Origin: Streptomyces sp. SID14436
GTDB taxonomy: Bacteria; Actinomycetota; Actinomycetes; Streptomycetales; Streptomycetaceae
Reading direction: 5' to 3'
DNA length: 41,840 bases
Assembly (NCBI RefSeq): GCF_010548465.1
Contig: NZ_JAAGMD010000584.1
Coordinates: 1 to 41,840 of the forward strand
The position numbers and the translations under genes were made by a program. Within the stretch, counting starts at the first letter, position 1; each line of letters starts with the position of its first letter. Below are positions 23,565 through 32,708 of the stretch, piece by piece. The notes below the pieces were generated by a model. That model was not told where the DNA came from. It was given only the letters and a program-made list of their open reading frames with translations, and did not search any database.

Positions 23565-23896
23565 ACGCACGCGGCCCGCCCGTACCGGATTCGGGGCATT
23601 CCTCCCGGCTCGGGAACCTGCGGCCCGCGCCGTCCGTCCCATGGGCACGCTGCCGGGGAAGTCTGGCGTGGCACGGTGTCGGCCCTCGCTGCCGGCGGCG
23701 ATCGCTGACCCACCCTCTCCGCCGTGCCGCGGCCGGCAGCACGCCGTCATCGGCGCGCCCCCTCCGACTGCGCCGATGGCGGCCCTTCGTTGGTTACTGT
23801 GCTCTCCCTTGACTGGCAGAAACTTCCCGGATATTGGTGACCTCCTGGAAGTTTCCTTCAGCGGATCCTCGCGGATCACCTCCGGAAGGAGCGCAC
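23565..23896. other. intergenic region upstream of the GH3 gene
   Basis: The left 240 bases hold no recognisable gene or structure. The right end contains the putative promoter and inverted repeat listed at 23809-23855. Confidence 0.4.
23809..23855 (+). promoter_or_regulatory. probable promoter with GAAACTTCC/GGAAGTTTC inverted repeat
   Basis: TTGACT (23809-23814) and TATTGG (23832-23837) are spaced 17 bases apart, a plausible SigA/HrdB-type promoter for the hexosaminidase gene. GAAACTTCC (23819-23827) lies in the spacer and its exact complement GGAAGTTTC (23847-23855) lies just after the -10. An inverted repeat spanning the promoter is well placed for a repressor that senses a sugar. Confidence 0.55.
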
Positions 23897-25759
23897 GTGC
23901 CCGACAGCAGCACGGCAAGCACGGGAAGCACGGGAAGCACGGGAAGTACCGCACGGCCGTCCAGACGCACCGTCCTCGCCGCGACGGCGGGGGTCGGCAC
24001 CGCCCTCGCCGCCGGAGGTGCCGCACACGCGGTCCCCGGCCGCTCCGCCGCCGAGGAGCGCAGGCTGCGTGCCCTCGTCTCGCGCATGACGCTGGAGGAA
24101 AAGGTCGGCCAGCTCTTCGTGATGCGGGTCTACGGCCACTCCGCGACCGAGCCCGACCAGGCCGACATCGACGCCAACCTCGAGGAGATCGGCGTCCGCA
24201 CCGCCGCCGAACTGCTCGAGCGGTACCGGGTCGGCGGCATCATCTACTTCGCCTGGGCGCACAACACCCGCGACCCGCACCAGATCGCGGACCTGTCCAA
24301 CGGCATCCAGAAGGCGTCCCTGGGCCTGCAGCGCGGGCTGCCGGTGCTGGTCTCCACCGACCAGGAGCACGGCATCGTCGCGCGGGTGGGCGAGCCGGCC
24401 ACCCTCTTCCCGGGGGCGATGGCCGTCGGGGCGGGCGGCTCCCGCTCCGACGCCCGCACCCTCGGCCGGATCGCCGGACGCGAACTGCGCGCCCTGGGCA
24501 TCCGCCAGGACTACGCCCCGGTGGCCGACGTGAACGTCAACCCGGCCAACCCGGTCATCGGCGTGCGGTCCTTCGGCTCCTCGCCCGACGCGGTGGCGCG
24601 GCTGGTGGCCGCCGAGGTGTCCGGGTTCCAGCACTCGGGGGTGGCGGCGACCGCCAAGCACTTCCCCGGGCACGGCGACACCGTCGACGACAGCCACGCC
24701 AAGCTGCCCTACATCCACCACACGCTGGAGGAGTGGGAGCGGCTCGACGCCCCGCCGTTCCGGGCCGCGATCGCCGCGGGCATCGACTCGATCATGACCG
24801 CGCACATCGTCGTCCCCGCGCTCGACCCCGCCGAGGACCCGGCCACCCTCTCCCGCCCGATCCTCACCGGCATCCTGCGCGAGGAACTGGGCTACGACGG
24901 GGTCGTGGTGACCGACTCCCTCGGCATGGAGGGCGTCCGCACGAAGTACGGCGACGACCGGGTGCCGGTGCTCGCCCTGAAGGCGGGTGTGGACCAGCTG
25001 CTCAACCCGCCGGACCTGGACCTCGCCTGGAACGCCGTGCTGCGGGCCGTGCGGGACGGCGAACTCACCGAGGAACGCCTCGACGAATCGATCCTGCGCA
25101 TCCTGCGGCTGAAGACGAAGCTGGGCCTGTTCAAGGACCCCTTCGTCTCCCACAGCGGCGTGGACCGCACCGTCGGCACGCGGGCGCACCTCGCCGCCGC
25201 CGACCGGATCGCCGAGCGGACCACCACGCTGCTGGTCAACGAGGGCGGACTGCTGCCGCTGTCCCGGCGCAGGCATCCGAAGCTGCTGGTCGTCGGCGCC
25301 GACCCGGCCTCCCCGTCCGGCACGACGGGACCGCCGACCGGGGTGCTCGCGGACGCGCTGACCGAACTGGGCTTCACGGCCACCGCGCTGTCCACCGGGA
25401 CGGCACCCTTGGCGGCCGCCATCGACCGGGCCGTCGCCGCGGCCGGGGACGCGGACGCGGTGGTCGTCGGCACGTACAACGTGTCGGCGGGCAGCAGCCA
25501 GCGGACGCTGGTGGAGCGGCTGCTGGCCACCGGGCGGCCGGTGGTCGCGGTCGCGATCCGCAACCCCTACGACGTGGCCCACCTGCCGGACGTGCCGGCG
25601 TATCTGGCGGCCTACTCCTGGACGGACGTCGAACTGCGGGCCGCGGCCCGGGTCGTCGCCGGCCGGGTGAAGCCCCGCGGGACGCTGCCCGTGCCGGTGC
25701 AGCGGGCCGACGACCCGGCGACGGTGCTGTACCCGGTCGGGCACGGGCTGAGGTACTGA
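23897..25759 (+). CDS. secreted GH3 beta-N-acetylhexosaminidase (Tat signal)
   Basis: The 620-residue glycoside hydrolase family 3 enzyme removes terminal N-acetylhexosamine residues, probably from chitin or peptidoglycan fragments outside the cell. A twin-arginine signal (PSRRTVLAATAGVG, RR at 23-24) is preceded by an STGSTGST repeat from 9-bp DNA repeats. The catalytic domain shows KHFPGHGDT at 254-262 (NagZ-type His loop) and the nucleophile Asp340 in VVVTDSLGMEG; a C-terminal GH3 alpha/beta domain follows from about residue 430. NagZ-type phosphorolysis/hydrolysis is known for this loop. The GTG at 23897 follows GGAAGGAG. It stands alone between an inverted-repeat promoter and a 10-bp terminator. 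Confidence 0.92.
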   Translation: MPDSSTASTGSTGSTGSTARPSRRTVLAATAGVGTALAAGGAAHAVPGRSAAEERRLRALVSRMTLEEKVGQLFVMRVYGHSATEPDQADIDANLEEIGVRTAAELLERYRVGGIIYFAWAHNTRDPHQIADLSNGIQKASLGLQRGLPVLVSTDQEHGIVARVGEPATLFPGAMAVGAGGSRSDARTLGRIAGRELRALGIRQDYAPVADVNVNPANPVIGVRSFGSSPDAVARLVAAEVSGFQHSGVAATAKHFPGHGDTVDDSHAKLPYIHHTLEEWERLDAPPFRAAIAAGIDSIMTAHIVVPALDPAEDPATLSRPILTGILREELGYDGVVVTDSLGMEGVRTKYGDDRVPVLALKAGVDQLLNPPDLDLAWNAVLRAVRDGELTEERLDESILRILRLKTKLGLFKDPFVSHSGVDRTVGTRAHLAAADRIAERTTTLLVNEGGLLPLSRRRHPKLLVVGADPASPSGTTGPPTGVLADALTELGFTATALSTGTAPLAAAIDRAVAAAGDADAVVVGTYNVSAGSSQRTLVERLLATGRPVVAVAIRNPYDVAHLPDVPAYLAAYSWTDVELRAAARVVAGRVKPRGTLPVPVQRADDPATVLYPVGHGLRY

Positions 25760-25767
25760 CGCGCGCT

Positions 25768-25802
25768 CCGGCCCGGCGCCCCGCGGAGGCGTGCCGGGCC
25801 GG
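25768..25802 (+). terminator. terminator of the GH3 gene
   Basis: The arms 25768-25777 and 25793-25802 pair over 10 bp with a 15-base loop, 9 bases after the stop codon. Confidence 0.55.
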
Positions 25803-25941
25803 GTGCGCAGCGGAGTAGCACATCGGGCGTAGGCCCCCTACGCCGACGATGCGGCGCACTTCCCCCCATATGCGCAAAGCACCCCAGTTGTCTGGCGTGG
25901 TCCGCCGCGGCGGGTCACGCTGGACCGGGGTGTTCGGGGGG

Positions 25942-26592
25942 ATGACGATGCACGTGAGAAGTTCTCTGGCCGGGCTGTGCGCGCTGGCGGCGCTCGGCGC
26001 GGCGCTGCTGGCCGGCTGCCAGAACCCGCCGGGCGGCGGGGAGGCGGACCGTCCCGGCGAGCCGCGCACGGCGACGTCCTCGCCGGGGCCGGCCCGCACG
26101 TCCGGGTACGGGGCGGTGTTCCTCGCGGTCGACGAGTGCAGCTCCTTCGGGCGGACCAGCTTCACCGAGGTGTCCTGCACGGGTGAACGGGCCGCCGCCC
26201 GGGTGGTGGCCCGCCACGACGGCACCGTCCGCGACGGGCCGCGCTGCCCCGGCACGACCGACTTCGTGCTGCACATCAGCGAACAGCGGCCCGTCGCCGA
26301 CGAGGACGGCGACGGGGCCGTGCCGCAGGGCTACGCCTGCATGCGCAACCTCCAGCCGCCGCACCCCGGCGACCCGGGCGGCGGGGGCGGGCCGCGCACC
26401 ATCGTCGGCGACTGCGTCTACGACCTGGGCGACGGCAAGGTCCGCGAGACCCGCTGCGACGGCGAGGGCGAGCACGCCCCGCAGTACAGGGTGACGAAGG
26501 CCGTGGACACCCGGTCGAAGTGCCCGGCGTCCACGGCCCTCTACGTCCGGCTCGGCGGCACCTCACCGGTGGGCTGCGCCCGCCCGGTGTAG
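25942..26592 (+). CDS. putative lipoprotein, cysteine-rich
   Basis: The 216-residue product has a lipoprotein signal peptide (MTMHVRSSLAGLCALAALGA then LLAGC lipobox, Cys about residue 26) so it should be anchored at the outer face of the membrane. The mature part has two similar halves, each with a DECSSFGRTSFTEVSC-like and a DCVYDLGDGKVRETRC-like segment, suggesting an internal duplication with paired cysteines; both halves go on to a C-P-x-T/S motif (RCPGTTDF, KCPASTAL). I recognise no named family. ATG 25942 and ATG 25948 are both possible; GGGGGG at 25936-25941 spaces better to the second. A long terminator overlaps its stop codon. Confidence 0.78.
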   Translation: MTMHVRSSLAGLCALAALGAALLAGCQNPPGGGEADRPGEPRTATSSPGPARTSGYGAVFLAVDECSSFGRTSFTEVSCTGERAAARVVARHDGTVRDGPRCPGTTDFVLHISEQRPVADEDGDGAVPQGYACMRNLQPPHPGDPGGGGGPRTIVGDCVYDLGDGKVRETRCDGEGEHAPQYRVTKAVDTRSKCPASTALYVRLGGTSPVGCARPV

Positions 26593-26649
26593 GGGGTGTT
26601 TCGAGAGTCCTGTGCGGTGGGTGCTGTGCGGGACTTTCGAAACACCCCC
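26592..26649. terminator. bidirectional terminator between convergent genes
   Basis: The arms 26592-26610 and 26631-26649 pair over 19 bp with one G-U pair and a 20-base loop. The left arm starts at the last base of the lipoprotein stop codon, and the right arm ends 20 bases from the converging peptidase stop. Confidence 0.85.
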
Positions 26650-26668
26650 CAGGTCCGCGCCGGTCCGG

Positions 26669-28102
26669 CTACGGACGCAGGGTCCGCTCCTGCTCGATGT
26701 CCCGCCGGTCGAGGCCGGAGTGGAACGCGGCCAGCGGCTCGGCCGCCGCCGGGTCCTTGCGCACCGCGCTCGGCGTGACGTCGGCCCAGTCGAGGATGCG
26801 GGCCGTGGCGAGGGCCCGCTCCTTGTCCTTCAGCCCGGCCACGTTCGCGCCGTGGTTCATGCCGGGCGCCGTCATCACGTAGGAGTCCCGTGCGCCGCGT
26901 CCCAGCCGGAACGGCTCGGCGCCCCACGGGTCGTTCTCGCCGTAGACGAACAGCATGTTGCGGGCGTTGTGCCGCACCCAGGTGTCGATGTCGCGCATCG
27001 CCTGCGGCTGGAAGCGCATCGGGATGGAACGGGGCACGAAGTTGCGCGGCGGCTGGTAGCCGTAGCGGACGTACTTCTTCTCGATGTGCGGGAAGTGGAT
27101 GGTGGGCGCGCCCAGCTGCGTGCCGGCCTGGTAGTAGTACGGCGTGTAGGGGCTGAGGCCCTGGTCGGTGTAGAACGAGAACCCGGAGATCGTGTCGACG
27201 GACGTCCAGATCTCGTCGTCGGTGGCGTTCTCGGCGTCCGCGGGGATCTGCTCGCAGTCCTTCACGGTGCTGTACTGCCAGAAGCCCCACACGTAGTCGA
27301 GGACGACGGCCTCGTAGGCCCGGTCCAGGCTGCCGATGGTGTCGAAGGTGTAGCCGTTCTCGGCGGCGAGGGCGCGGTACTTCTTCTGCAGCGGGGCCCG
27401 GCGGACCAGCGCCTCGCGCTGCACGCCGTTCAGCCGGTCGCGGCACTCCTTGGTGCCCACCGTGCGGAAGAACCGGTCGTAGGCCGAATCCTCCTTGTTC
27501 ACCACGTCGTTGGGGGCGACGTAGGCGACCACGCCGTCCATGTCGCGCGGGTAGAAGCGCTCGTAGTAGGTGGCGGTCATGCCGCCCTTGGAGCCGCCGG
27601 TGGAGATCCAGTTCTTGCGGTAGATCTTCTTCAGCGCCTTGAAGATCCGGTGCTGGTCGCTGGCGGCCTGCCAGATGTCCAGCTTGGACCAGTCGGCCGG
27701 GTCGGGCCGGGACGGGCTGAAGAAGCGGTACTCCATGGAGACCTGGTTGCCGTCCACGATCTGGGCCGGCTCGCTGCGGCGGGGGGTGGTGGAGACGTTG
27801 TACCCGCCGGTGTGGAAGACGGTCGGCCGCGCGGTGTCCTTGTGCAGCACGGTGATGCGCTGCTGGAAGGTGCCCTTGCCGGGCCTGCGGTGGTCGACCG
27901 GCTGGGTGTAGTTCAGGACGAAGAAGCGGTACCCGGCGTACGGCTTCTCCTCGATCAGGCTCATGCCCGGGATGGACAGCAGCCGTTCCTCGATGTCGGT
28001 GACGCCGTCGGCCTCCGGCTCGGCGGCGGTGGCCGCGCTCGCCGCGCTCACCGTGCCTATGAGCATCGTGAGCGTCAGCAGCCATCTGAGCGCTTTGCGC
28101 AT
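26669..28102 (-). CDS. secreted S37-family tripeptidyl aminopeptidase
   Basis: The 477-residue enzyme has a Sec signal peptide (MRKALRWLLTLTMLIGTVSA, cleaved after ...ATAA) and matches peptidase family S37, the Streptomyces secreted prolyl/tripeptidyl aminopeptidases that trim peptides in the medium. The nucleophile is Ser171 in the GGSKGG motif of ISTGGSKGGMTATYYERF; VYGENDPWGAEPF provides the Asp and APGMNHGANV the His of the triad. The ATG at 28102 follows AGGGGAG by 5 bases; further upstream starts in frame lack a ribosome site. It is monocistronic, with a strong shared terminator at its end. Role: nutrient scavenging during growth on protein. Confidence 0.92.
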   Translation of the reverse strand: MRKALRWLLTLTMLIGTVSAASAATAAEPEADGVTDIEERLLSIPGMSLIEEKPYAGYRFFVLNYTQPVDHRRPGKGTFQQRITVLHKDTARPTVFHTGGYNVSTTPRRSEPAQIVDGNQVSMEYRFFSPSRPDPADWSKLDIWQAASDQHRIFKALKKIYRKNWISTGGSKGGMTATYYERFYPRDMDGVVAYVAPNDVVNKEDSAYDRFFRTVGTKECRDRLNGVQREALVRRAPLQKKYRALAAENGYTFDTIGSLDRAYEAVVLDYVWGFWQYSTVKDCEQIPADAENATDDEIWTSVDTISGFSFYTDQGLSPYTPYYYQAGTQLGAPTIHFPHIEKKYVRYGYQPPRNFVPRSIPMRFQPQAMRDIDTWVRHNARNMLFVYGENDPWGAEPFRLGRGARDSYVMTAPGMNHGANVAGLKDKERALATARILDWADVTPSAVRKDPAAAEPLAAFHSGLDRRDIEQERTLRP

Positions 28103-28223
28103 GCGCACTCCCCTGTGTGACAGATGTGCGCCGGAAGCTAGCGGACCAACTCCCCACAGCACCAGGGGACATAGGGAAAACCCTCCCTGCACGAGGGGGT
28201 ACGCGTCCGCGTGGGCGGCGGGT

Positions 28224-28610
28224 TCAGCACAGGATCCAGCCGGAGTCGGCGGAGCCGCCGCCCACCCTGCCCTTCACCCACACGCAGCGCTGCCCCGCGT
28301 GCACGGTGACCGGGCCGGCGTGCCGGCGGAAGAGCCCCTTGTCGACGACCGGCCGGCCGCCGCGCGCCCGGATGCTGACCGACATCGTCCGCCGCTTGCC
28401 GGCCTTCTTGGCGACGGTGACGGCGCACCGGTAGCCGCCGCGCTTGTACACGACGACCGCGCCGGTGGAGAACGTCAGGGTGCGGGCCTTGCGCCCCGGG
28501 CAGGGCGCCGCCGCCAGGGCGTCACCGGGCGCGGCGACGACGAGCAGCCCCGCGGCAGTCAACAGGGCGAGGCAGAGCGCGAGTCGCCGGCGTATCGGTC
28601 CACTGTCCAC
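28224..28610 (-). CDS. small secreted protein with four cysteines
   Basis: The 128-residue product begins with a signal peptide (VDSGPIRRRLALCLALLTAA then GLLVVAAPGDALAA, cleavage near residue 34). The mature domain of about 94 residues is basic and has four cysteines (APCPG, YRCAV, QRCVW, WILC at the very end), probably two disulfides. It resembles in kind, though I cannot align it convincingly with, the secreted protein at 17127. GTG 28610 is preceded by GAGGAA. It was hard to see because a longer antisense-like frame overlaps; the signal peptide and compact Cys pattern argue it is real. Function unknown. Confidence 0.72.
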   Translation of the reverse strand: MDSGPIRRRLALCLALLTAAGLLVVAAPGDALAAAPCPGRKARTLTFSTGAVVVYKRGGYRCAVTVAKKAGKRRTMSVSIRARGGRPVVDKGLFRRHAGPVTVHAGQRCVWVKGRVGGGSADSGWILC

Positions 28611-28765
28611 AGTCGTTCCTCCCCGTGCCGCGCCTGCCGCGACCAACGGCGTACGGGTGTACGGACGCCTGACGTACGCGGGTTGGTTGCCAGGGCGCGC
28701 ACGCGCGGGCGGGCGGGCGGGGTGCGCGCGGGCCGGAACGGGTGCGCACACGCGGGCCAGGCGGG

Positions 28766-31700
28766 TCAGGCGACGGCGGGGAGGTCCTCTCCTATGAAGG
28801 TGCGCCACAGGGCCGCGTACTTTCCGTCCAGGCGCAGGAGTTCGTCGTGGGTGCCGTCCTCGGCGACGCGCCCGTGGTCCATCACGATCACCCGGTCGGC
28901 GCGGGCGGCCGTGGTCAGCCGGTGGGCGACGACGAGGGTGGTGCGGCGGCCGGCGAGCCGGTCCGTGGCCTGGTTGACCTGGGCCTCGGTGGCCAGGTCG
29001 AGCGCGGCCGTCGCCTCGTCGAGCAGCAGGACGTCGGGGTCGACGAGTTCGGCGCGGGCCAGCGCGATCAGCTGGCGCTGCCCGGCGGAGAGGTTGCGGC
29101 CCCGTTCGGCGACCTCGTGGAGGTAGCCGCCCTCCAGGGTGGCGATCATCTCGTGCGCGCCGACCGCCCGGGCGGCGGCCTCGACCTCCGCGTCGGTGGC
29201 GTCCGGGCGGCCGTAGGCGATCGCGTCGCGGACGGTGCCCGGGAAGAGGTACGCCTCCTGCGGTACGACGCCGAGCCGGTGCCGGTAGGCGGTGAGGTCG
29301 AGGTCCCTCAGGTCGGTGCCGTCGGCGGTGACCCGCCCGCTCGTCGGGTCGTAGAAGCGGGCGACCAGCTTGACCAGGGTGGACTTGCCCGCGCCGGTCT
29401 CGCCGACGAAGGCGACGGTCTGGCCGGCGGGGATGGTGAGGTCGATGCCCTCCAGGGCCTCCTCGCCGTCGCCGTAGGCGAAGTGCACGTCCTCGAAGGC
29501 GATCTCGCCGCGCAGGGACGGCACGTCGAGCGGCTTGTCGGCCTGCCGCGTGGAGGCCGGCTCCCGCAGCAGTTCCTGGATGCGGCCCAGCGAGACGGTC
29601 GCCTGCTGGTAGCCGTCGAAGACCTGGGACAGCTGCTGCACCGGCGCGAAGAACAGGTCGATGTACAGCAGGTACGCCACCAGCGAGCCGATCGCGAGCG
29701 TCCCGGCGTCGACCCGGGCGCCGCCCACGACGAGGACGGCCGCGGCGGCGATCGAGGACAGGAACTGCACGAACGGGAAGTACACCGAGATCAGCCACTG
29801 GCCGCGGATGCGCGCGCTGCGGTAGGCGGCGCTGCGTTCGGTGAAGCGGCGCTCGCCCTCCCGCTCGCGGCGGAACGCCTGCACGATCCGCAGGCCGGAC
29901 ACCGACTCCTGGAGGTCGGCGTTGACCGCCGACACCCGCTCGCGGGCCAGTTCGTAGGCCTTGACGCTGGCCCGGCGGAAGAAGAACGTGGCGATGATCA
30001 GCGGGGGCAGCGTGGCGAAGACGACCAGGGCGAGCCCGACGTCGATCACCAGCAGGGCGACCATGATGCCGAAGAAGGTGACCACCGAGACGAACGCCGT
30101 GACCAGGCCGGTCTGGAGGAACGTGGACAGGGCGTCCACGTCGGTCGTCATCCGGGTCATGATCCGGCCGGTCAGCTCGCGCTCGTAGTAGTCCAGGCCG
30201 AGGCGCTGGAGCTGGGCGAAGATCTTCAGGCGCAGCGTGTACAGGACGCGTTCGCCGGTGCGGCCGGTCATCCGGATCTCGCCGGTCTGCGCCGCCCACT
30301 GGGCGAGCACGGTGATCAGGCCCAGCAGCGCCGCCGCCCACACCGCGCCGAGGGCGGCCTGGGTGACGCCCTGGTCGATGCCGTGCCGGATCAGCACGGG
30401 CAGCAGCAGGCCCGTCCCGGCGTCCACGGCGACCAGGCCGAGGCTGATGAGCAGGGGGGTGCGGAAGCCGCGCAGCAGCCGGCGCAGGCCGTAGGAGTCC
30501 TCGGGGCGGACGGCGCGTTCCTCGTCGATGTCGGGGACGTCGTCGGCCGGGGGCAGGGCCTCCACCTGGGCGAGGAGTTCGGGGGTGGCCGGGGCGTCGG
30601 CCAGGGCGGTGTCGCGGGGTTCGCGGTCGCCGGTCCACAGGCGGGGGGTGACCCCGCGTTCGGCGTCGAACTCGGCGTCCAGCTCGGCGCGGACGGAGGT
30701 GTCCTCCTCCGGGGTCAGCGCGGGCGGGGTGTGGCCCGGGGAGACGGCGCCCAGTTCGTCGGGGTCGGTGAGGAGCCTGCGGTAGAGGGCGGAGCGCCGC
30801 TGGAGTTCGTCGTGGGTGCCGATGTCGGCGAGCCGGCCGTCCTCCAGGACGGCGATGCGGTCGGCGAGGTTGAGGGTGGAGCGGCGGTGGGCGATGAGCA
30901 GGGTGGTGCGGCCCTCCATGACGCTGCTCAGCGCCTCGTGGATCTCGTGCTCGACGCGGGCGTCCACGGCGGAGGTCGCGTCGTCCAGGACCAGCAGGCG
31001 CGGGTCGGTGAGGATCGCGCGGGCCAGGGCGACGCGCTGGCGCTGGCCGCCGGAGAGGGTCAGTCCGTGCTCGCCGACGGTGGTGTCGTAGCCGTCGGGC
31101 AGTTCGCTGATGAAGCCGTGGGCCTGGGCGGCGCGGGCGGCGGCGGTGATCTGTTCGTCGGTGGCGTCGGGCCGGCCGTACGCGATGTTGTTGCGGACGG
31201 TGTCGGAGAAGAGGAAGGAGTCCTCGGGGACCAGCCCGATCGCGGCGCGCAGGGACGCGGTGGTCAGTTCCCGCACGTCGTGGCCGCCGACGAGGACGGC
31301 ACCCCGGGTGACGTCGTAGAAGCGCGGCAGGAGCAGGGAGACGGTGGACTTGCCGGAGCCGGAGGCGCCGACGACGGCGAGGGTCTCGCCGGGGCGGATC
31401 TCGAAGGACAGGCCGTCCAGGACCGGCCGGTCGGGGTCGTAGCCGAAGGAGACGTCGTCGAACTCGACGGTGGCGGGCGCGTCGGCGGGCAGGTCCTTGG
31501 TGCCGTCGGTGAGCGACGGCTCGGTGTCGATCAGGTCCAGGACGCGTTCGGTGCCGGCCCGGGCCTGCTGGCCGACGGTGAGGACCACGGCGAGCATCCG
31601 GACCGGGCCGACGAGCTGGGCGAGGTAGGTGGAGAAGGCGACGAAGGTGCCGAGGGTGATGTCGCCGCGCACGGCCAGCCAGCCGCCGAGGGCCAGCATC

Positions 31701-32473
31701 GCCACCTGGCCGAGGGCGGGCACGGCCTGGAGAGCGGGGGTGTAGAGGGAGTTCAGCCGGACGGTGCGCATGCGTCCGGCGAACAGCCGCCGGCCGACCT
31801 GGCGCAGCTTGCCGGTCTCCTGCTCCTCCTGCCCGAAGCCCTTCACCACGCGGACGCCGCTGACGGCGCCGTCGACCACCCCGGCGACCGCGCCGGCCTG
31901 GGCCTGCGCGTACCAGGTGGAGGGGTGGAGCCGGGTGCGGCTGCGTTTGGCGATCCACCACAGGGCGGGGGCGACGGCGAGGGCGACGGCCGTCAGCGGC
32001 AGCGACAGCGCCGACATGATGACCAGGGAGATCGCGAACAGCAGGAGGTTGCCGATGGTCATCGGCAGCATGAAGAGCAGGCCCTGGATCAGCTGGAGGT
32101 CGCTGGTGGCGCGGCCGACGACCTGCCCGGTGGACAGCTCGTCCTGGCGTCTGCCATCGAGCCGGGTGATCGTCCCGTACATGTCGGTGCGCAGGTCGTG
32201 CTGGACGTCGAGGGCGAGCCGGCCGCCGTAGTAGCGGCGGATGTAGGTCAGGACGTAGACGACGGACGCGGCGCCGACGAGCAGTCCGGCCCAGGTGGCC
32301 ATGTCCCTGGTCTTGTCGCCGATGACGTCGTCGATGATCACTTTGGTGATCAGCGGGACCAGCGCCATCACGGCCATGCCGCCGAGGGAGGCGCCGAGGG
32401 CGAGGACGACGTCCTTGCGGTGACGCCAGGCGTACCCGGTCAGTCGTCGTGCCCATCCCCGTTGCGGTGTCAC
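28766..32473 (-). CDS. single-chain fused ABC exporter (two half-transporters) with unequal ATP sites
   Basis: The 1235-residue protein is two complete ABC exporter halves joined: membrane domain 1 (about 10-310), ATPase 1 (about 335-570), a charged linker (about 570-665), membrane domain 2 (about 665-960) and ATPase 2 (about 990-1230). ATPase 1 has Walker A GASGSGKST and signature LSGGQRQRVAL, but its Walker B ends LVLDDATSAVD, with Asp where the catalytic Glu is expected. ATPase 2 has GETGAGKST, LSAGQRQLIAL and the normal LLLDEATAALD. This is the pattern of heterodimeric exporters with one degenerate site, here in one chain. Members export drugs, lipids or peptides; the cargo is unknown. 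The GTG at 32473 follows GGAGGG. No partner gene is adjacent. Confidence 0.93.
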   Translation of the reverse strand: MTPQRGWARRLTGYAWRHRKDVVLALGASLGGMAVMALVPLITKVIIDDVIGDKTRDMATWAGLLVGAASVVYVLTYIRRYYGGRLALDVQHDLRTDMYGTITRLDGRRQDELSTGQVVGRATSDLQLIQGLLFMLPMTIGNLLLFAISLVIMSALSLPLTAVALAVAPALWWIAKRSRTRLHPSTWYAQAQAGAVAGVVDGAVSGVRVVKGFGQEEQETGKLRQVGRRLFAGRMRTVRLNSLYTPALQAVPALGQVAMLALGGWLAVRGDITLGTFVAFSTYLAQLVGPVRMLAVVLTVGQQARAGTERVLDLIDTEPSLTDGTKDLPADAPATVEFDDVSFGYDPDRPVLDGLSFEIRPGETLAVVGASGSGKSTVSLLLPRFYDVTRGAVLVGGHDVRELTTASLRAAIGLVPEDSFLFSDTVRNNIAYGRPDATDEQITAAARAAQAHGFISELPDGYDTTVGEHGLTLSGGQRQRVALARAILTDPRLLVLDDATSAVDARVEHEIHEALSSVMEGRTTLLIAHRRSTLNLADRIAVLEDGRLADIGTHDELQRRSALYRRLLTDPDELGAVSPGHTPPALTPEEDTSVRAELDAEFDAERGVTPRLWTGDREPRDTALADAPATPELLAQVEALPPADDVPDIDEERAVRPEDSYGLRRLLRGFRTPLLISLGLVAVDAGTGLLLPVLIRHGIDQGVTQAALGAVWAAALLGLITVLAQWAAQTGEIRMTGRTGERVLYTLRLKIFAQLQRLGLDYYERELTGRIMTRMTTDVDALSTFLQTGLVTAFVSVVTFFGIMVALLVIDVGLALVVFATLPPLIIATFFFRRASVKAYELARERVSAVNADLQESVSGLRIVQAFRREREGERRFTERSAAYRSARIRGQWLISVYFPFVQFLSSIAAAAVLVVGGARVDAGTLAIGSLVAYLLYIDLFFAPVQQLSQVFDGYQQATVSLGRIQELLREPASTRQADKPLDVPSLRGEIAFEDVHFAYGDGEEALEGIDLTIPAGQTVAFVGETGAGKSTLVKLVARFYDPTSGRVTADGTDLRDLDLTAYRHRLGVVPQEAYLFPGTVRDAIAYGRPDATDAEVEAAARAVGAHEMIATLEGGYLHEVAERGRNLSAGQRQLIALARAELVDPDVLLLDEATAALDLATEAQVNQATDRLAGRRTTLVVAHRLTTAARADRVIVMDHGRVAEDGTHDELLRLDGKYAALWRTFIGEDLPAVA

Positions 32474-32708
32474 GCGGGTGCCCTCCGATCGTCCCTGATC
32501 TTCCGCACAGCACCAACGCGGGCGCCGGCGGATTTCATCCCTCCGTGACAGCCGGGCGCGCCCGGGTCACCGTCCGGGGCCGGCGGGCGGGACGGAGCGT
32601 CGGCTTCCCGTCACGCAATCGCCACGTTCCCTCCACTCGCCGTCTCGCATGTGCATGTCACTCTCTCGGGTATCCCCACAGTGCAACCCGCGTAGATGGG
32701 ACCCCCAC

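Noticed and set aside
28224..32516. A minus-strand frame of 1430 codons overlapping the ABC exporter
   Set aside because: It is a shifted frame of the exporter and only its last 129 codons match the small secreted protein, which is listed by itself.
28742..32548. A plus-strand open frame of 1268 codons opposite the ABC exporter
   Set aside because: It is a mirror of the exporter gene: long antisense frames are usual in G+C-rich DNA. Its Val/Gly/Asp/Gln-rich composition matches reversed coding sequence.
32545..32570. A GTGAC...GTCAC palindrome around CCGGGCGCGCCCGG upstream of the endonuclease
   Set aside because: It resembles the GTGACA sites but lacks the full arms and spacing, and palindromes of C and G are frequent here.
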